NCBI GenBank assembly: GCA_024742705.1
Contig: JANSXZ010000021.1
Span: 1-63,704 of the forward strand
Direction of reading: 5' to 3'
Length of the DNA stretch: 63,704 nucleotides
DNA from: Paracoccaceae bacterium
Lineage (GTDB): Bacteria; Pseudomonadota; Alphaproteobacteria; Rhodobacterales; Rhodobacteraceae
Positions 54,114 to 63,016 of this stretch are shown one piece after another (within the stretch, counting starts at the first letter, position 1; every line of letters starts with the position of its first letter). The notes beneath the pieces were generated by a model, which was given only the letters and a program-made list of their open reading frames with translations, did no database searches and was not told the origin of the DNA. The translations under genes were made by a program, and so were the position numbers.

Positions 54114-55301
54114 TCAGCGCCCCGATCCCAGCGCACGGCCCAGCGCGGCGATGCCTTCGTGAATGCGCGCCTCGGACTGGGCCGAGAAATTGATCCGCGC
54201 AAAATTGGCACGCGGTGTCACCGGAAAGAAGGTGGCCCCCGGAACATAGGCCACATGCGCCTGCGGCAACGCCACGTCGCGCATGAAGGCGGTGGCGTCG
54301 AAGTCTTCGCCGAAGCGCGCCCATGTGAACAGGCCGCCTTCGGGATCCGTCACCACCACATCCTGCGGCAAATGCCTGCGGATCGCCGACAGCATCGCCT
54401 CTTTCTTGCGGCTGTAGGCGGCACAGAGCATGTCGACATGGGCATCGAGATCGAAGCGTTTCAGAAACAGGCTGGCGGCGGCCATGTTCAGGGTCGAGCT
54501 CTGAGTATCGGCCGCCACTTTCAGCTGAGCCATCCGGGCGCGCAGATCTGGCGGCGCCACGGCCCACCCGATGCGCATTCCCGGCACCAGAACCTTGGAA
54601 AAACTGCCCAGATGGATGACCCGCCCGTCGGTATCCAGCGATTTCAGTGTGGGCAGCGTTTCGCCGGCAAAGCGCAGCCGCCGGTAGGGTGTGTCTTCGA
54701 TCACGATCACATCGTGCTGCCGTGCCAGTTCCATCAGCCGCAGGCGCCGATCGTACGAAAGGCTGACGCCTGTGGGGTTCTGGAAATCGGGCTGCACATA
54801 GATCATCCGCGCGCGCGGCTCCGACGCCAGCACCTCGCCCAGCGCATCGGTGCACATGCCATCGGCGTCCATCGCCACCGGCGCATAGCGCGGTTGGCAG
54901 GGATCGAAGGCCAGAAGCGCACCCAGAAACGTGGGATCCTCGGTCACGATGGTATCGCCGGGATCGATCAACATGCGGGCGGCGAAATCCAGCCCCTGCT
55001 GCGAGCCGTGCAGGATCACGACATCGTCGGCGCCGCAGTCCATACCGTCGGCGCGCATCAGTTCGGCGATCTGGCCGCGCAGTTCGGGCAACCCGTCCGA
55101 GGGGGCGTATTGCATGGCAGCGCCGCCGGGTGCCGAGATCACCTCGGAATAAACCTCGCGCAGCCGATCCGCCGGAAAAAGCGTTGCATCAGGATATCCG
55201 CCGCCGAAGGAAATGATGCCCGGCCTGGCGCCCAGCGCCAGAAGCTCGCCGATGGCGGATGGTTTTACGCGCTCCATGCGCTGCGCGAAATGACGTGGCA
55301 T
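54114..55301 (-). CDS. PLP-dependent aminotransferase (fold type I, Aro8/2-aminoadipate type)
   Basis: A 395-residue class I/II aminotransferase without an N-terminal regulator domain. PLP Lys in LGSFSKVLVPGMRIGW; substrate-binding segments GGGYPDATLFP, YVQPDFQNPTG and the C-terminal Arg in NFARINFSAQ. GGGGAGA precedes ATG 55301. Likely acts on aromatic, branched or 2-aminoadipate-type amino acids. Divergent from the Gfo/Idh gene. Confidence 0.9.
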   Translation of the reverse strand: MPRHFAQRMERVKPSAIGELLALGARPGIISFGGGYPDATLFPADRLREVYSEVISAPGGAAMQYAPSDGLPELRGQIAELMRADGMDCGADDVVILHGSQQGLDFAARMLIDPGDTIVTEDPTFLGALLAFDPCQPRYAPVAMDADGMCTDALGEVLASEPRARMIYVQPDFQNPTGVSLSYDRRLRLMELARQHDVIVIEDTPYRRLRFAGETLPTLKSLDTDGRVIHLGSFSKVLVPGMRIGWAVAPPDLRARMAQLKVAADTQSSTLNMAAASLFLKRFDLDAHVDMLCAAYSRKKEAMLSAIRRHLPQDVVVTDPEGGLFTWARFGEDFDATAFMRDVALPQAHVAYVPGATFFPVTPRANFARINFSAQSEARIHEGIAALGRALGSGR

Positions 55302-55513
55302 TGCGTTCTCCCCGGGGCCGTAAGCGAGGGGACACGCATTCGCGCCGCGATGCAAGACCCCTCGCCCGCCCCGCCGCCGAAACCGGGCATCGCAACCCGA
55401 TCCGCGAAACGCCCGGGCCGCGCCCCCGCGGCCGGTCCGGGACCAACCGGCGCTTGCCATTCCCGGCGCCCCGCCGGATGCTGCGCCCGAACCTGACAAG
55501 GAAGGACATGCGC

Positions 55514-56473
55514 ATGACAATCCGCACCGCGATCATCGGCCTGGGCATCATGGGGCGCCGGATGCTCGAACACATGCAGCGCCATCCCGGCTATGATGTC
55601 ACAGCGATCTGGGATCCCGATCCGGCGGCCTGCGCGACTGCGGCGGATCTGGCGCCACAGGCCCGCCAGGCCGACAACGCCGCGGCGGCGATCGCGGCGG
55701 CCGATCTGGTGTATCTGGCCTGCCCGCCGGTGCCGCGCCGGGCCTATGCGCTGGATGCCGCAGCGGCGGGCAAGGCGGTGTTTCTCGAGAAACCGCTGGG
55801 CGTCGATATTGCCTCCAGCCGCGACATGGTCGCACGGATCGCCGCCAGCGGCGTGCCGGCCGCCGTCAATTTCACCCAGGCCGCCGGCGCCGCCCTGACC
55901 GGCGTGACGCAGGCCGCCGAAACCGGCGCTCTGGGCGATCTGACCGGGGCCGATATCGTCGTCACCTACGCCGAATGGCCGCGCGGCTGGCAGAAGGCCG
56001 CCGATTGGCTGCGGTTCCGCGACGAAGGCGGCATGACCCGCGAGGTGATCTCGCATTTCCTGTTCTTCAGCGCGCGCATCCTGGGGCCGCTCGATCTGGT
56101 CTGGGCGCGAAGCACCTATCCCGACGATCCGGCATTGTGCGAAACCCATGTGGCCGCGCGGCTGGTCAATGCCCAAGGCCTGCCGGTTTCGGTGATGGCC
56201 AGCGTTGGCGGCGCCCAGCCCGACCGGCAGGAACTGACGATCAAGGGTCAGGCCGCCAGCCGCAGGATCACCGAATTCTACCGCGACGCGGTGTCGCGCG
56301 GCGGCGATTTCGAGCCGGTGGCCCCCGAACCCGAGGATCCGCGCGCGGTCAGCCTGAAGGCCCAACTGGATGACCTGGCGCTTATGGTTGCGGGCCGGCC
56401 CAACCGCCTTGCGACACTCGACGAAGCGCTGCGCGTGCAAGTGCTGGTCGAAGAGATCCTCGCTTCGTCCTGA
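55514..56473 (+). CDS. Gfo/Idh/MocA family oxidoreductase
   Basis: A 319-residue NAD(P)-dependent oxidoreductase: Rossmann GLGIMG at the N-terminus, the EKPLG motif (about residue 95) and a C-terminal alpha/beta domain. AAGGAAGG (55498-55505) is 8 bases before ATG 55514 but only 2 before ATG 55508, so the second ATG is preferred; the two differ by two residues. The substrate, often a sugar or inositol derivative, cannot be told. Confidence 0.88.
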   Translation: MTIRTAIIGLGIMGRRMLEHMQRHPGYDVTAIWDPDPAACATAADLAPQARQADNAAAAIAAADLVYLACPPVPRRAYALDAAAAGKAVFLEKPLGVDIASSRDMVARIAASGVPAAVNFTQAAGAALTGVTQAAETGALGDLTGADIVVTYAEWPRGWQKAADWLRFRDEGGMTREVISHFLFFSARILGPLDLVWARSTYPDDPALCETHVAARLVNAQGLPVSVMASVGGAQPDRQELTIKGQAASRRITEFYRDAVSRGGDFEPVAPEPEDPRAVSLKAQLDDLALMVAGRPNRLATLDEALRVQVLVEEILASS

Positions 56474-56869
56474 TCGCCGCGCGGCCCCGGCAACACCAGC
56501 AGGCCAGGGTGGCATCGGTGGCGTGGCCGGGCGGCGGTTGCAAACCGGACCAGCGCCAAGTTTTCGCTTGCTTTGTGGCGGATTGCCCGCATCATCGGGG
56601 CAATCGGGTATCGCCGGAGGGGTCGCAGCGCCATGCACATTCAAACCCGCACGCCGCCCCCGGCCTACGGCCCAACCGCGCCGAAGATCCGCGCCCTCTC
56701 ATCGCCGCACCGCATCCGCCAAAGGCACCCTGCCCGCGCGGCACCCAAAGCCCCCCGCCCCGCGCCCCGGTGGAGGACCGGGATCGGGGCGGGCCCGACC
56801 TGATCCCCCGGGGATCCAAAACCCAAGAGCGTCCCAAGGCGCCATGCACATCCAAAGGGAGGAAACGAT
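56474..56869 (+). promoter_or_regulatory. Long leader/intergenic region upstream of the SBP56 gene
   Basis: A stretch of 396 bases without a supported gene. It contains a perfect inverted repeat GATTGCCC (56581-56588) / GGGCAATC (56598-56605) with a 9-base loop. It also contains an 18-base direct repeat, GCGCCATGCACATTCAAA at 56628-56645 and the same with one change at 56839-56856. The second repeat copy opens a 9-codon upstream frame (ATG 56844) whose TGA overlaps the SBP56 start codon. The C-rich DNA between the copies shows no domain-like coding. Confidence 0.45.
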
Positions 56870-58270
56870 ATGAACCTTAGACCCGACCCGACATTCTACC
56901 CATCGCCCAAGCTGGCGATGCAGGCTCCGGTTGAAAACTACGCCTTTACCGTCATGCTCAGCCCGGACGGATCACAGTCCGACGGCATTGCGGTGATCGA
57001 CCTGAAAGCAGGCTCTGACACCTATGGCCAGATCGTGCACCAGGTGATCGTTCCCAACAAGGGCGACGAATTCCATCACTTCGGCTGGAACGCCTGTTCA
57101 TCGTCGCTGTCGCCGCTGTCGGGGCATGCCTTTCTTGAAAGGCGCTACCTGATCGTGCCGGGCATCCGGTCGTCGCGGATCTATGTGATCGATGTCAAAG
57201 ACCCTCTCAAGGCGCATATCCACAAGACCATCGAACCCGAGGAACTGTTCGCAAAGACAGGGTATTCGCGCCCTCACACCATCCATTGCGGCCCCGAAGG
57301 CATCTATGTCTCGTGCCTGGGCGGCGGCGGCGCGGATGGCACCGACGGGCCGCCGGGCATCTTCATCATGGATTGCGAAACCTTCGACATCATCGGCCAG
57401 TACGAGATGGATCGAGGCAAACAGGACAAACACTATGATTTCTGGTGGAACCTGCCGCAGGATTACATGGTCAGCTCGGAATGGGGTCTGCCGCCGCAGT
57501 TCGAAAACGGCATCGTCGCCGAGGATCTTCTGAGCAACAAGTACGGCCATTCCATACATTTCTGGGATCTGCGCGCGCGCAAGAACATCCAGACCATCGA
57601 CCTGGGCGAAAACCATCAGATGGCGCTGGAAATCCGGCCGGCGCATGACCCCAAGAAATCCTACGGATTTTGCGGCGTCGTGGTCGATACCACCAACCTG
57701 CAGGGCGCGATCTTCACCTGGTGGCGCGACGACGACGGCACTTGGCAGGCGAAAAAGACCATCACCATAGATCCGCGCCCCGAAGACCCGGAAAACCTGC
57801 CGCCGCTGCTGCAGGGCTTTGCGGCGGTGCCGCCCCTGGTCACCGATATCGATCTCAGCCTGGACGACAAATACCTTTATGTGGCGTGCTGGGGTCTGGG
57901 CGAAATGCATCAATACGATGTTTCCGACCCGATGAACCCGGTGCTGGCCGGCAAGGTCGAACTGGGCGGGATTGCGCGCGGTGCCAAGCATCCGAACGGC
58001 CAGAACTTTGCCTATGGCCCGCAAATGGTCGAGATCAGTCGCGACGGCAAGCGCGTCTACTGGACCAATTCGCTGTATTCCACATGGGACGATCAGTTCT
58101 ACCCCAACGACGAGGGCGGGCAGATGGTGATGGCGGACGTGGGCGAAAACGGCGGGCTGACGCTGAACCCGGATTTCTATATCGATTTCCCGGCTGGCCT
58201 GCGGTCGCACCAGATCCGTCTGGAAGGCGGCGATTGTTCCACCGACAGCTTCTGCTATCCCTCTGTCTGA
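56870..58270 (+). CDS. SBP56-family protein, probable methanethiol oxidase (MtoX-like)
   Basis: A 466-residue selenium-binding-protein-56 family member. Signature regions: FHHFGWNACSSSLSP with the conserved Cys, SRPHTIHCGPEGIYVSCLG, YDFWWNLPQDYMVSSEWG, YGHSIHFWDL and SHQIRLEGGDCSTDSFCYP. Bacterial members characterised as MtoX are copper enzymes oxidising methanethiol to formaldehyde, sulfide and peroxide. There is no signal peptide at this start, unlike some periplasmic MtoX proteins. GGGAGG lies about 8 bases before ATG. The DmdA-like gene downstream supports a methylated-sulfur role. Confidence 0.88.
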   Translation: MNLRPDPTFYPSPKLAMQAPVENYAFTVMLSPDGSQSDGIAVIDLKAGSDTYGQIVHQVIVPNKGDEFHHFGWNACSSSLSPLSGHAFLERRYLIVPGIRSSRIYVIDVKDPLKAHIHKTIEPEELFAKTGYSRPHTIHCGPEGIYVSCLGGGGADGTDGPPGIFIMDCETFDIIGQYEMDRGKQDKHYDFWWNLPQDYMVSSEWGLPPQFENGIVAEDLLSNKYGHSIHFWDLRARKNIQTIDLGENHQMALEIRPAHDPKKSYGFCGVVVDTTNLQGAIFTWWRDDDGTWQAKKTITIDPRPEDPENLPPLLQGFAAVPPLVTDIDLSLDDKYLYVACWGLGEMHQYDVSDPMNPVLAGKVELGGIARGAKHPNGQNFAYGPQMVEISRDGKRVYWTNSLYSTWDDQFYPNDEGGQMVMADVGENGGLTLNPDFYIDFPAGLRSHQIRLEGGDCSTDSFCYPSV

Positions 58271-58948
58271 ATGACGCCTGACGCTTCTTCTTTGGCGGCC
58301 CTCTGGGGGGCCGTCATTTTTTCCGGCTTCTATCACGGCGTGAACCCCGGCATGGGCTGGCCCCTGGCGGTGTCCGCTGCACTGATGGAACAGGACAGGA
58401 AGGCCATGCCCAAGGCGCTGGCGATGCTGGCGCTGGGTCATTTCCTGGCGATGATCGTGATCTTGCTGCCATTCTCGGTGATGGTGGCGCTGGTCGAGTG
58501 GGAGACCGAGATCCGCGTGGGCGCCGGCCTGATCGTGATTGCGATGGGGCTGTACCTGCTGATCAACCGCCGCCATCCCAGAATTCTGTCGCGGGTACAT
58601 CCCGCCCGGCTGACGTTGTGGTCGTTTCTGGCCGCGATGGCGCATGGCGCCGGGCTGATGCTGGTGCCGATCTATCTGGGCATCTGCGCGATTGCCCCCG
58701 ACGACACCGGGCACCTGGCGGCACAGGCGCTGATGGGCAACACGGTGACGACCGCGCTGGGCGTGGCGGCGCTGCACACCCTGTCGATGACCGTCGCGGG
58801 CGGTGCGATCGCGCTGGGCATCTACCTGTGGCTGGGTCTCAGCTTTCTGTCGCGCGGATGGTTCAATCTGGATCTGGTCTGGGCGGTCAGCCTGATCGTG
58901 GTCGGGGCGTTCGGGATTCACACCGCCCTGTCGGGGCACGGCACCTGA
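58271..58948 (+). CDS. Polytopic membrane protein, possibly NicO/UreJ-like
   Basis: A 225-residue protein with about six hydrophobic helices. FYHGVNPGMGWPLAVS near the N-terminus and a second AHGAG in helix 4 are weakly similar to the His-rich first helices of NicO/HupE/UreJ metal permeases, but the Asp of HX4D is missing. The start ATG abuts the SBP56 stop. A terminator-like hairpin lies within codons 8-18. Possibly a copper or metal permease or sulfur-compound exporter serving the SBP56 protein; this is inference. Confidence 0.72.
   Translation: MTPDASSLAALWGAVIFSGFYHGVNPGMGWPLAVSAALMEQDRKAMPKALAMLALGHFLAMIVILLPFSVMVALVEWETEIRVGAGLIVIAMGLYLLINRRHPRILSRVHPARLTLWSFLAAMAHGAGLMLVPIYLGICAIAPDDTGHLAAQALMGNTVTTALGVAALHTLSMTVAGGAIALGIYLWLGLSFLSRGWFNLDLVWAVSLIVVGAFGIHTALSGHGT
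58294..58322 (+). terminator. Terminator-like hairpin overlapping the start of the membrane-protein gene
   Basis: Stem GGCGGCCC (58294-58301) / GGGCCGTC (58308-58315) with one G-T pair and a 6-base loop, followed by ATTTTTT (58316-58322), starting 24 bases after the SBP56 stop. It is a good intrinsic terminator by shape yet lies in the coding region of the next gene, so it may attenuate read-through. Confidence 0.5.
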
Positions 58949-58988
58949 TGCCACGCCCCGCCGGCGAAACACGATGGCAAACCCTGCG

Positions 58989-59005
58989 CAACACGCCTAG
59001 TGTTG
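58989..59005. promoter_or_regulatory. Inverted repeat upstream of the P450 gene
   Basis: CAACAC (58989-58994) / GTGTTG (59000-59005) with a 5-base centre GCCTA. It sits in the gap between the membrane protein and the P450 start; TGGCAA at 58975 could serve as a -35 with TAGTGT in the repeat as -10. A candidate operator. Confidence 0.35.
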
Positions 59006-59064
59006 GCCGCATGTGCCGGCACCGCCCGCGCCGCATAGACGATACCGAACAGGAGCGCCGCGAC

Positions 59065-60315
59065 TTGGACACCTTCGCGCCCCCCGTACAACGAATCCGC
59101 GATCTGCCGCTGATCCCCAAGCGCGCCGATGGCATCGACGACCACCGGTTCCTGGCCGAGCTCTGGCAGCGCGGACCGCTGGCGCGCGACCGGATGGGCA
59201 TGGTCCATTCCTTCCCCCACGAGATCTTCATCCGGCTTCTGGACGACAGGCTGACCCGCCAGGTGGAAACCGAGGCGATCCGCCTGCGCGGCATCGACAG
59301 CGGGCCGGTGTTCGACTTCTTCGCCCATTCGCTGCTTACATCGAACGGTGAACGGCACAGGGCACGGCGCACGCCGCTGGCACGCAGCTTTGCGTTTCCG
59401 ATGATGAAGGCGCTGCGCCCCGAGGTCGCGCGCACCGCCGAAGCGCTGATCGCGCCGCTTGCGGACCGCGCCGATGTGGATGTGCTGGAAGATGTGGCGG
59501 GGCCGATGCCCGCGCAGATCATCGCGCGGGTGCTGGGCGTGCCGGGCGGCGACGTGGGGTATTTCACCCGCCTGGTCTACTCGGCGATCCGCGCATTGGC
59601 CGCAAGATCGGATCATGTGATCCGCGAGGCCGCAACCGACATGGGCGAGTTGACATCCTATGTTGCGCGGTTGCTGGAATCGCGGCGCCAAACGCCTCAG
59701 GACGATTTCCTGACGGACTATCTGCGCGCCGTGGGCGATGGCGACGGCGCCCTGAGCGAGGACGAAATCCGCATCACCATCGTCACGCTGATTCTGGCCG
59801 GATCCGACACCACCCGCGCAACGATGGCGATGACGCTGACGCGGTTGCTGCAACATCCGGACCAATGGCGCATACTGGTCAACGATCCCGACCGCTGGAA
59901 AGGCCCGGCTGTGGAAGAGGGCCTGCGATACGATCCCGTCGTCGGCGCGTTGGGCCGCATCGCAATCACCGAATTCGAGCTGTGCGGGGTGCGGATCGTG
60001 CCGGGAACGGTGTTCACGCCTTCAATGCTGACCGCGATGCGCGATCCGGCGATCTATGCCGATCCCGAACGCTTCGACATCACGCGACAGGACCACCCGC
60101 GCCATTCGCCCGCCTTCGGCGGTGGGGTGCACCGCTGCCTGGGCGAGGCGCTGGCGCGCATCGAACTGGAAGAAGCGATCGCCGCCTTCGCACGGCACTG
60201 GCCGAATGCGCGCATTCTGGGCAATGCACCCGGCCTGCGCGGCCTGACCGGCACCCGCGGGATCGACGCGATGCATGTGGAACCAGGCGGGGCGGTCACG
60301 CCGCCCGCGCCCTGA
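59065..60315 (+). CDS. Cytochrome P450
   Basis: About 416 residues from TTG 59065, which has AGGAG 9 bases upstream. In-frame ATGs at 58948 and 59011 would add an Arg-rich stretch that does not look like P450. I-helix LILAGSDTTRATMAM has the oxygen-activation Asp-Thr, the ExxR motif is EEGLRYDP, and the haem-binding loop FGGGVHRCLGEALARIE holds the proximal Cys. A soluble class I type that needs ferredoxin and reductase partners, none of which adjoin. Substrate unknown. Converges on the DmdA-like gene with a 10-base gap. Confidence 0.88.
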   Translation: MDTFAPPVQRIRDLPLIPKRADGIDDHRFLAELWQRGPLARDRMGMVHSFPHEIFIRLLDDRLTRQVETEAIRLRGIDSGPVFDFFAHSLLTSNGERHRARRTPLARSFAFPMMKALRPEVARTAEALIAPLADRADVDVLEDVAGPMPAQIIARVLGVPGGDVGYFTRLVYSAIRALAARSDHVIREAATDMGELTSYVARLLESRRQTPQDDFLTDYLRAVGDGDGALSEDEIRITIVTLILAGSDTTRATMAMTLTRLLQHPDQWRILVNDPDRWKGPAVEEGLRYDPVVGALGRIAITEFELCGVRIVPGTVFTPSMLTAMRDPAIYADPERFDITRQDHPRHSPAFGGGVHRCLGEALARIELEEAIAAFARHWPNARILGNAPGLRGLTGTRGIDAMHVEPGGAVTPPAP

Positions 60316-60325
60316 GCCTTGGCCG

Positions 60326-61465
60326 TCAGGCCGCCGCAAGCTTCTTTTTCGGATCGTAGAAGGGGCGCTCGACCACCCGCGCCGTCGTCGGACCCGACGG
60401 CGTCACCACCTCGACATCCATGCCGATTTCGGCGCAATCCACCGAAATCATCGCCAGCGCGATGTTCTGCTTCAGACGCGGCGAATAGACCGCCGATGTG
60501 ACCCGGCCGACCTCGGCGCCGTCGCGGTAGATGGCCCAGAAGGTGGTGTTCGGCCCGCGCAGCGGGTCGCAATCGACGATCAGGCCCACCTGCCGGCGGC
60601 GGACGCCTGCGGCCTGGATCCGGCGCAGCGCCGCCTTGCCGATGAAATCCGCCTCGATGTCGAGGTTGACCAGGCGGTCCAGCCCCAGCTCGTAGGGGTT
60701 GGTGTTGATGTCCGCATCCGCATGATACGACAGCATCCCGCCTTCGATACGGCGGATCGACGATGTATGGCCGGGTTTCAGACCGTAAGCCATGCCGGTG
60801 GCCATGATCCGCTCCCAGAGGGTGTCGCCCTGGGATCCGTCGCGCAGGTAGATCTCATAGCCCAGTTCGCTCGACCAGCCGGTGCGCGAAACGATCAGCG
60901 GAATACCGTCCAGCTCGACCTCGCGCAGCCAGTAGTACCGCAGGTCCATGATCTCGTCGCCAAAAAGCGCGCGCATGATCTCGCCTGATTTGGGGCCCTG
61001 CAACTGCAACGGCGATACGTCGGGTTCGACGATCGATACATCCAGCCCCGAATGCACCGCAACGCCCTGCGCCCACAGCAGGATGTCGCTGTCGGCAAGG
61101 GAGATCCAGAAGTGGTTCTCGGCCAGACGCAGCAGGATCGGATCGTTCAGGATGCCGCCATCGGCGTTGGTGATCAGGATGTATTTGCACTGTCCGACGG
61201 CCATGCCCGACAAATCGCGCGGTGTGAGCATCTGCACAAAGCGCGCGGCATCGGGCCCGGTGATCTCGACCTGGCGTTCGACGGCAACGTCACACAGGAT
61301 CGCATCGTTCACCAGGTTCCAGAAATTCTGTTCCGGATCGCCAAAATCGCGCGGGATATACATGTGGTTGTACACCGAAAACCCCTGCGCGCCCCACCGT
61401 ACCGTGGCGTCGAAATACGGAGATTTGCGGATTTGCGTACCAAAACCGAAGTCGTCTGCTTGCAT
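60326..61465 (-). CDS. DmdA-like tetrahydrofolate-dependent aminomethyltransferase-fold protein
   Basis: A 379-residue GcvT-fold protein. Segments YNHMYIPRDFGD, CDVAVERQVEITGPDA, MLTPRDLSGMAVGQC, NDPILLRLAENHFWISLADS and VEPDVSPLQLQGPKSGEIM follow dimethylsulfoniopropionate demethylase DmdA closely in order and spacing, more than glycine-cleavage T protein. DmdA moves a methyl from DMSP to tetrahydrofolate, leaving methylmercaptopropionate. Several DmdA clades and non-DmdA relatives exist, so activity is not certain. AAGGG precedes ATG 61465. An Lrp-type regulator lies just upstream on the same strand. Confidence 0.78.
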   Translation of the reverse strand: MQADDFGFGTQIRKSPYFDATVRWGAQGFSVYNHMYIPRDFGDPEQNFWNLVNDAILCDVAVERQVEITGPDAARFVQMLTPRDLSGMAVGQCKYILITNADGGILNDPILLRLAENHFWISLADSDILLWAQGVAVHSGLDVSIVEPDVSPLQLQGPKSGEIMRALFGDEIMDLRYYWLREVELDGIPLIVSRTGWSSELGYEIYLRDGSQGDTLWERIMATGMAYGLKPGHTSSIRRIEGGMLSYHADADINTNPYELGLDRLVNLDIEADFIGKAALRRIQAAGVRRRQVGLIVDCDPLRGPNTTFWAIYRDGAEVGRVTSAVYSPRLKQNIALAMISVDCAEIGMDVEVVTPSGPTTARVVERPFYDPKKKLAAA

Positions 61466-61627
61466 CGCTGTTGCCCTTGTCTGTCGCCGGCGCTGGCCAC
61501 CCCGCAAGGTGCCGCCCGCAGCGGTATCTAGGGCAAGATCGCGCCTTGTGCAGACTAAAATCGGCCCGGTTTGCGGACCGTTCGGGCCAATGTGCCGGCA
61601 CCGGGCGGCCTGTCCGGTCCGCGCCGT

Positions 61628-62119
61628 TCAGCGCCCCTGCCCTGCGGCCAGCCGGGCCAGATCCGGCAGCGCGGATTTGACGGTCCGCGTGGCGATATAG
61701 GTCATGTAGCGCCCGACCCCCAGTTCGGCATCCAGCATGGTCTGCATCAGCGCGCCGAACGCCGTCAGGTTCACGCATACGGTGCGCAGAATGTAATCCA
61801 TGCCACCGCCGGTTGCGATGCATTCGGTGATCTCGTGCCGGCTGTGCACGAAGGCTTCGAAGCGGTCGAAATCGGATTTGCGATGCTGCAACAGCGACAC
61901 CGTGACCGTCACCTGGGTAAAGTCGCAGATCCGGTCCAGCGCGATATCCGCATGATAGCCGCGGATGAACCCGGCGCCCTTCAGCCGGTCAAGCCGCACC
62001 CAGCAGGGCGTTGCGGAAATGTTGACGATTTCGGCCAGCCGGCTTTTGCTGATCTGGCCGTGGCGTTGCACGGCGACGAGAATTCGAATGTCTGTCGCGT
62101 CCAGACCTATCCTTTTCAT
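61628..62119 (-). CDS. Lrp/AsnC family transcriptional regulator
   Basis: A 163-residue regulator: N-terminal helix-turn-helix (LDATDIRILVAVQRHGQ, then KSRLAEIVNISATPCWVRLD) and a C-terminal RAM ligand-binding domain with ECIATGGGMDYILRTVC. It is transcribed toward the DmdA-like gene, 162 bases upstream of it, and may control it. Start ATG 62119 with GGGGA about 9 bases upstream. Confidence 0.9.
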   Translation of the reverse strand: MKRIGLDATDIRILVAVQRHGQISKSRLAEIVNISATPCWVRLDRLKGAGFIRGYHADIALDRICDFTQVTVTVSLLQHRKSDFDRFEAFVHSRHEITECIATGGGMDYILRTVCVNLTAFGALMQTMLDAELGVGRYMTYIATRTVKSALPDLARLAAGQGR

Positions 62120-62278
62120 CGGCTGTTCAATCCCCGGCCTGCCCGGCCCCGGGACCGGATCGCGGACCATCCCGCCCGGCCGATGCTAGCCCGGCGCGCG
62201 CGCCCGCGGCACCGGGATTGCGACCTGTTGCGCGTCAACCGCGTCCCGTTTGCCGCTTCACGCACCGCGATCCGCCCG

Positions 62279-63016
62279 TCAGGCCGTCGTGCCGCGGATC
62301 GACGCCGCGCGTATGTGCAGCCGCCGCATGGCATCGTCCTCGATGCCCAGTTCGTCGAGATGGCGCACAAGCGAATCCAGATATTCAAAGTTCGGCCCGA
62401 TGCCACCTTCGGCAATGGCGATCATACGGGCGGCTTCGTCTTCGGCGATATCGGGCATATAGCGGTGATTCTCGCGATCCATCACGAAGGTCAGCGCCTC
62501 GACCGGGCCTTGCGGTGTCGCGACCTGAACGAAGACCGGGCAATAGGCGCCGGCGAACATCTCGCGCCGCCACATGAAGGTGGTTTCCCCGTCCACCAGT
62601 GGCGCCGAGATGCGAAACACCACGCCATCGCAGCGCCCGCCGCGATCCAGCGCCGCCATCAGCCCGGGACAGTCATGTGTGGCGCGCCCGCCTTCCAGCT
62701 TCATGCAGAACCGGCGCTGCCACCCATCCAGCGCGCCATAGCGGTATTCATCCACATAAACCGCAGGATCCCAGATCAGCGAGCCATAGGCAAAAACCCA
62801 CAGATCCCGCGTCATCCTTCCCGACAGCACCTTCTGGCGGTTGTCTTCGCGGGCGTCGTGATCCATGCGCCAACCCGGCGGCCAGCCTTCTTCGGCGGCC
62901 TGAATGTCGAGTTCATCGAATCTGTCCATGCCAAAGCGCATCCCCGAGGCATCGGGTGGCGTGATCAGCCCACGCAGGGCCGGAGTGTGGCGGAAAACAT
63001 GATGTGGAAACGGCAT
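62279..63016 (-). CDS. ChaC-like gamma-glutamylcyclotransferase
   Basis: A 245-residue ChaC family enzyme, expected to degrade glutathione to 5-oxoproline and Cys-Gly. The substrate-binding motif VFAYGSLIWDP and the downstream GWQRRFCMK are clear. MPFPHHVFRHTPAL at ATG 63016 is taken as start, because the open frame upstream runs into unrelated mobile-element sequence. The Shine-Dalgarno is weak. 5-Oxoproline would be a substrate for an oxoprolinase; whether the HyuAB pair at 17.6 kb serves that is speculation. Confidence 0.86.
   Translation of the reverse strand: MPFPHHVFRHTPALRGLITPPDASGMRFGMDRFDELDIQAAEEGWPPGWRMDHDAREDNRQKVLSGRMTRDLWVFAYGSLIWDPAVYVDEYRYGALDGWQRRFCMKLEGGRATHDCPGLMAALDRGGRCDGVVFRISAPLVDGETTFMWRREMFAGAYCPVFVQVATPQGPVEALTFVMDRENHRYMPDIAEDEAARMIAIAEGGIGPNFEYLDSLVRHLDELGIEDDAMRRLHIRAASIRGTTA

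Noticed and set aside
56509..56880. 123-codon plus-strand frame before the SBP56 gene
   Set aside because: Pro/Arg-rich low-complexity composition, no family features, and overlap with the SBP56 start.
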